Positions 59,821 through 64,000 of a DNA stretch of 64,000 bases are shown here, piece after piece (the first letter of the stretch is position 1; each line of letters opens with the position of its first letter). The stretch is from assembly GCA_902768785.1 (NCBI GenBank), contig CACXMM010000013.1, positions 56,293 to 120,292 on the forward strand, written 5' to 3'. The position numbers and the translations under genes are program-made. Source of the DNA: an uncultured Prevotellaceae bacterium (GTDB taxonomy: Bacteria; Bacteroidota; Bacteroidia; Bacteroidales; Bacteroidaceae). A model generated the notes under the pieces. That model was not told where the DNA came from. It ran no database searches and saw nothing but the letters and a program-made list of their open reading frames with translations.

Positions 59821-62800
59821 TTATGAATAAATCTTTTTAATTTCAGCACCTTGATAATAATGTAACAGAATCTCATCGTAGGAATAGCCTTGCTCTCCCA
59901 TCACGGCAGCACCGATCTGACACAAGCCTACGCCATGGCCCCATCCCGCACCTTTCAGCACGAACTTCTGCGGCACACCGAGGATGAAATCCCGCGACTC
60001 CACCTCGAAGGCACTGCTGTAGAGATGCGTCTCGCTCAGTGCACGTCGGATCTCCAGTTCCTTACCGATGGTGAACTGTCGTTCCGTTCCCACGATCTTA
60101 AGTTTCCAGATCCGTCCGCTTTTCCCTCGTTCAAGGGGTTCCAGAGAGACAATCTTCCCGAATTTCATCTTCAGCTTACGTTCGATCAGTTCGCATAGCT
60201 CCTCCTGCGTATATTCCACCTGCCAACGGTAGAAATCGGAAGTTTCCTGATCATAGTCGTTCAGCACCTGACTCAGGATATGCTTGTCGTGGGTATGACA
60301 GAACGGATCACCGTCGGGTGTCGCTGCATCCCTCACTGAGACAAGGTAAGGCTTCGGCGTATCTTCCCAGCAGTACTGGAACTCCTCTGTCACCCCACCG
60401 CAGCACTTACTGAAACGGGCATCGCAGATCTCCCCGTCATAGACAAGAATCCTGCCACGGGTGGCCTTGATAGCCTCCACCACATGTACGTTACTAGCCT
60501 TGGTGATGCCCTGATAGCGCTGACAGTGATCATCGGCACAGACGTCAAAGATGGTATGGTCGTCACGGTCGTACCACCGGATCACCTCATCCTCCTTCTT
60601 GATGAACGAGAAGAAACCATTACCGCCCGCCGACTGATGCATTCGTTTCTCCATCTGTGCCAGTAGCCAACTGCGAGAGATCACGGCATGCGCCTTGAGG
60701 AACTCCAGTGACGACGTAGCACTCATCTCACTGGATATCACACTGGTGAGATAGCTCTCCACAGGCAGTTCGTTGATGGCACAGATCTTTCCCTCCTCCA
60801 CCACCAGACGGAGCATGCCCAGGAACGTCTGGGTCTCCTTACGCTCCCAGTGGAAGTTCACACCGATAGTCACATCCTTGATGGAGAACGAGGCATCTTT
60901 CGACTGTGGGATAAATTTCAGTTCACGGTATGGGTTCCCGTTCCACAAGATACCGCCCTCGGAGAACTCCACCATCTGTTCCCCTTCGATCTGCTCACCC
61001 TTGGCCGTATAGACCTTGTTCAGTGAGAAGAGGATACGCTCGGCACTCACGATACCCACCTGGACGGTAGGCTCCGTCTTCCAGGAAGAAGAAAGAACGG
61101 TCTCCGTCTCACTGGCATTACCTTGCTGACGGATGGCAGCAATCACCTGCTGGGCTTCCTCTTCCGAGAGACTCACCTCCTTCAAGATAGCCACCGCACG
61201 CTCGGGTGTCAGCTTCTCATAATCCTCCCAACGGGGTGTGATCAGCAGACCCGCCATATCCAATGCCCCAGGACTGACCAGTATCTGTTCGCTGTCCTCA
61301 GCATAGTAGCAGTCAGGACGGTGCTTTTTCCGCAGGAACACCACCGACAGGTAATCCTCCCCCTGGCGCCAGCAGACGATATTCATCATGGGCTCACCGC
61401 CTTCCTGTCCCTTCTCTCCTTTCGTGAGAGCCTTATAGATCTTCCGGAACAGCTGCTCATCCCCTTTCTGGGAACGGCTTTTGATCACCAGGGCGGGAGC
61501 AGGATAGTCATTGATATACGAGATCGTCTCCTCATCGTTCAAAGAGAATACGGGAGTGAGGTTCCTGCTCAGTCGCTGCCAACTACCCTGTAAGGGCAGC
61601 ATCCCACTGGTACCTGCCTGGAAATGCAGATGGTCGGGAGCACTGGCACCACAGAGGGGCCCGTTATAGAACACCATCAGCTCCGGGTATTTCTCCAGGA
61701 TGCCGTGTATCTCACCGTATGACTCCTTGATCCGTTGCGGTTGGTGTTTCTTGGCAGGAATGGTATAATGGGCAGGAAGGATGGGGAAAGGATTCACCAA
61801 CAGATGGAACCTGCTGTTCACATCCTTCGCCATCTGTTCGGCAGGACGGTTCTGGTCGCAGAGGAAGCAGGGACGTTGTGCCAAGGTCTTGGCATCGATC
61901 TTCGCTCCCGTCGAAACCATCCGGGCAGGATTGAACTGCACCCGAAGCGTCAGGTCACCGATGGGTAAGTCACGTGTCTGCACATTCCGCAGTTCATTGA
62001 AATGCTGACGTGCCGTCTCCCATGTCTCCAGCTGGCGGTTGAAGAAACGCGTCAGGGCATCACTCACCCCCATCACGCCCTTTCCGCTTGACAGCTGCTG
62101 GCGCGCCATCACCTCCATGGTGCGCAGTCTGTCTTTATATAAGTTGTTAGCATTGATCTTCTCCACACTCAGGGCCGCATCACTGTTTCCGCCCCAACGG
62201 CGACAGAGGTACAGTTCCGTGAAGATCCTTCCGATGCGATAACGTCTGCTGAACGCCAGTCCCAAGGCATAGTCCTCACCGTAACTGGTATTCGGGAACT
62301 GCACCTGTCGCAGCAGCGGGGTGAAGAAGGCACGCGGCGCCCCCAGTCCGTTGATGCGCAGCGCATTGTTCATTCCGTTCTCATCGGTCCACTCCGCATG
62401 ACTGATCAGTCCTGGCGGGAGGGTGTTCAGATTGAAGTCGCACATCCGGTAGCTGCCCACAATCATTGCCGCCTTCTGCTGATAGAAAGCATCCACGATC
62501 TGCTGCAGCGTGTCGGGGGATGAATAGAGATCGTCACTGTCGAGCTGAACGGCAAAGCGTCCGCAGCGGGCATCGTTGATGGCCAGATTCCAACAGCCGC
62601 CGATGCCGAGGTCAGTGCGTTGGGGAGAGAGGATGACCAGCTGGCCTTTGGCAGTAGTACGTTCGATATCCCCTAAGATCTCTCCCGTCTTGTCGGTGGA
62701 ATGGTTATCCACCACGATGACGTTGAAGGGGAAGGTGGTCTTCTGCCCCAGTGCACTCTTCACCGCATCAGCAACGGTCTTCTCACGGTTGAATACGGGG

Positions 62801-63519
62801 ATGACCACCGATGCCTCCACCTCGAAATGCTGTTCGTTGAAGTCGGGCTTCACATATCCCGAGGGGTCCACCAGGGCATGCAGTTCCTTGAGATGAGCCG
62901 TCACGGCCTTCTCCATCTCTATCTGTACCTCGCGATTGGCAGGGTTCACATAGTCGAACTGTTTCTCCCCGCTGGCCCGCAGGTCACTCTCCTCCTCGGT
63001 GTATAAGAACTCATTGAGATGGAACAGCTGTCCTTTCCGACTCATGAAAAGACGCAGGTCGTAAAGGGCGGCAAAAGAATAGCTCACCGTCTGTCCCACC
63101 GTATTTAAATATTCATGGAGCACATCCCCACGGATCAGCAGCACACTACCGAAGTCAAAGTCATCGCGCACACTGCCCAACTGATAGTCAATCACAGGGT
63201 GACGCACCACCTTTCCCTGCTCCACAGAATAGCGGTCGGCATATACCCAGACGGCCTCAGTATCCATCGCCGCACGCAACATCCGATGCAGCGCCCCGTA
63301 ACCGAAGGTCAGGGGGGTACTCTTCAGGCATAGCAGCACAAAATCAGCCGTAGCCAGCTCACCGATCTCCTGCAGGACAGCCGATGGCATCAGTCGTTCC
63401 GTCACCTCGCCTTGAAGCAGGTGAACACGATTCAATACGCCATTTTCCCTGAGTTGTTCTATCGTAGAAGCCTGGGAACGTTCATCCCCAAACAAAAAAG
63501 CATCTATTCTTTCCCTCAT
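59821..63519 (-). CDS. GT2 glycosyltransferase / DUF4922 / SpoIID fusion protein
   Basis: 1232 residues with three modules. An N-terminal region (about 1-230) contains LLQGEVTERLMPSAVLQEIG and may be a second degenerate glycosyltransferase. A GT2 domain at about 231-480 has VVIPVFNREKTVADAVKSAL, VVDNHSTDKTGEILGDI and VQLDSDDLYSSPDTL (DxD). DUF4922 at about 540-800 shows CFLCDQNRPAEQ, LVNPFPILPAHYTIPAK and GASAPDHLHFQAGTSG, a HIT/GalT-like nucleotidyltransferase core with HLHFQ. A C-terminal SpoIID/LytB-like domain at about 900-1232 has HAVISRSWLLAQME, FSKCCGGVTEE and GWGHGVGLCQIGA. SpoIID domains bind or cleave peptidoglycan. First gene of a four-gene operon with AmpG-like permeases. Domain calls confident, overall pathway inferred. 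Confidence 0.87.
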   Translation of the reverse strand: MRERIDAFLFGDERSQASTIEQLRENGVLNRVHLLQGEVTERLMPSAVLQEIGELATADFVLLCLKSTPLTFGYGALHRMLRAAMDTEAVWVYADRYSVEQGKVVRHPVIDYQLGSVRDDFDFGSVLLIRGDVLHEYLNTVGQTVSYSFAALYDLRLFMSRKGQLFHLNEFLYTEEESDLRASGEKQFDYVNPANREVQIEMEKAVTAHLKELHALVDPSGYVKPDFNEQHFEVEASVVIPVFNREKTVADAVKSALGQKTTFPFNVIVVDNHSTDKTGEILGDIERTTAKGQLVILSPQRTDLGIGGCWNLAINDARCGRFAVQLDSDDLYSSPDTLQQIVDAFYQQKAAMIVGSYRMCDFNLNTLPPGLISHAEWTDENGMNNALRINGLGAPRAFFTPLLRQVQFPNTSYGEDYALGLAFSRRYRIGRIFTELYLCRRWGGNSDAALSVEKINANNLYKDRLRTMEVMARQQLSSGKGVMGVSDALTRFFNRQLETWETARQHFNELRNVQTRDLPIGDLTLRVQFNPARMVSTGAKIDAKTLAQRPCFLCDQNRPAEQMAKDVNSRFHLLVNPFPILPAHYTIPAKKHQPQRIKESYGEIHGILEKYPELMVFYNGPLCGASAPDHLHFQAGTSGMLPLQGSWQRLSRNLTPVFSLNDEETISYINDYPAPALVIKSRSQKGDEQLFRKIYKALTKGEKGQEGGEPMMNIVCWRQGEDYLSVVFLRKKHRPDCYYAEDSEQILVSPGALDMAGLLITPRWEDYEKLTPERAVAILKEVSLSEEEAQQVIAAIRQQGNASETETVLSSSWKTEPTVQVGIVSAERILFSLNKVYTAKGEQIEGEQMVEFSEGGILWNGNPYRELKFIPQSKDASFSIKDVTIGVNFHWERKETQTFLGMLRLVVEEGKICAINELPVESYLTSVISSEMSATSSLEFLKAHAVISRSWLLAQMEKRMHQSAGGNGFFSFIKKEDEVIRWYDRDDHTIFDVCADDHCQRYQGITKASNVHVVEAIKATRGRILVYDGEICDARFSKCCGGVTEEFQYCWEDTPKPYLVSVRDAATPDGDPFCHTHDKHILSQVLNDYDQETSDFYRWQVEYTQEELCELIERKLKMKFGKIVSLEPLERGKSGRIWKLKIVGTERQFTIGKELEIRRALSETHLYSSAFEVESRDFILGVPQKFVLKGAGWGHGVGLCQIGAAVMGEQGYSYDEILLHYYQGAEIKKIYS

Positions 63520-63542
63520 CTTAGAATCATTCTATTTTTCGG

Positions 63543-63550
63543 CAAATGTA
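63543..63550 (-). promoter_or_regulatory. Promoter -7 box of the SpoIID-fusion operon
   Basis: Minus strand TACATTTG; start near 63536, about 17 nt before the ATG at 63519. Confidence 0.6.
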
Positions 63551-64000
63551 ACGAAAATCTGCTGATTGGCCAAATAAATCCCCACTTTTTTACCCGTCGC
63601 GGCATTCAACAGCCCTGACAATGATTCCTGCTTAGATAACAGAACACGAAGACACGAAGAGACAAAGGTCCTCCATACGTGCATCCCATTATTGTTAAAA
63701 ATTCAGAATATCCTTTACGATTTAACTTCATTTAACGCGCGAGAGTGGCCTCAGCGGTCACCAACTGCCCTTTCGGTCGAAAAAACGCCATTCTCGCGAG
63801 GTTTGGTAAATCGTTGATAATGAACACATTGTGAAAATACACCATTTTTTACTTGCGAAAACAGCGTTTTTAGGCTCCAAAAACATGGGTTTTTTTTGCG
63901 AAAACCGCCGATTTTTGATAACTTATTGACTTTCAGCAATGATTAGAACCAATATTTTGGAGAGGTTACGAATTAGTTACATACGGGAGTCCGAAATTAT
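63551..64000. other. Terminal non-coding region with an inverted repeat
   Basis: No gene is supported. A 62-residue minus-strand frame (63751-63939) is low in coding character and is rejected. 63738-63749 pairs with 63786-63797 (12 pairs, one G-U) around a 36-nt loop. The rest is AT-rich with homopolymer runs. Confidence 0.5.

Noticed and set aside
63751-63939. 62-residue minus-strand frame at the right end
   Set aside because: Overlaps the inverted repeat, lacks family resemblance and has biased composition from AT-rich DNA.
1-64000. CRISPR array
   Set aside because: The repeats present are tandem short motifs or dispersed palindromes without regular unique spacers, and no cas genes are seen.

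Overview
The window reads as a chromosomal segment of a Bacteroidota genome, most likely order Bacteroidales and Prevotella-like. The evidence is the recurrent Bacteroidetes promoter (TTG, 19-20 nt, TAnnTTTG), a TonB-dependent receptor with an N-terminal carboxypeptidase-like domain, T9SS-like C-terminal tails on several large secreted proteins, BspA-type and leucine-rich-repeat surface proteins, the AguA/AguB pair, and a DUF4922 protein. No rRNA, tRNA, CRISPR array or intact insertion sequence was found. Layout: 1-4561 is accessory DNA with a DUF262/HNH protein (cut by the window edge), a frameshifted small gene, a HIRAN protein, a patatin-like protein, a candidate structured RNA and a decayed HigBA-type toxin-antitoxin locus. 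4562-5357 is a 0.8-kb non-coding, strongly structured leader with its own promoter. 5358-11092 is a complete LlaJI-type restriction-modification operon: two 5-methylcytosine methyltransferases, an McrB-like GTPase and an LlaJI-family nuclease. 11198-18311 continues the defence-like block with a RhuM-Fic gene inserted at the 3' end of a DEDDh exonuclease gene (flanked by a duplication of that end) and a 1834-residue DUF4011 helicase-nuclease. 18468-19436 is a BASS transporter. 19498-30669 is one eleven-gene minus-strand operon with two Ser/Thr kinases, two PP2C phosphatases, four FHA proteins (one a double-FHA, membrane-anchored, trypsin-like protease) and three secreted proteins. This is the most system-like unit I cannot match to a named pathway. 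30946-35314 holds ordinary housekeeping genes (DUF445, MFS transporter, zinc-ribbon protein, Nif3-like protein). 35540-53363 is a surface and export region: LRR and BspA-like proteins, a NUC1 nuclease lipoprotein, two overlapping giant secreted proteins, a small peptide gene and a TonB receptor. 53545-55684 is the agmatine-to-putrescine pair. 55668-63519 is an operon of a GT2-DUF4922-SpoIID fusion, two AmpG-like permeases and an LRR protein, suggestive of envelope-fragment turnover. How parts work together: the R-M operon appears to be governed by an RNA leader that ends in a hairpin with a U-tract and with the likely ribosome-binding site in its stem; this hairpin competes with an upstream three-way-junction fold. 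The kinase/phosphatase/FHA operon looks like a membrane-centred phosphosignalling complex spanning cytoplasm and periplasm. Functions are from sequence motifs read by eye; no database search was run.
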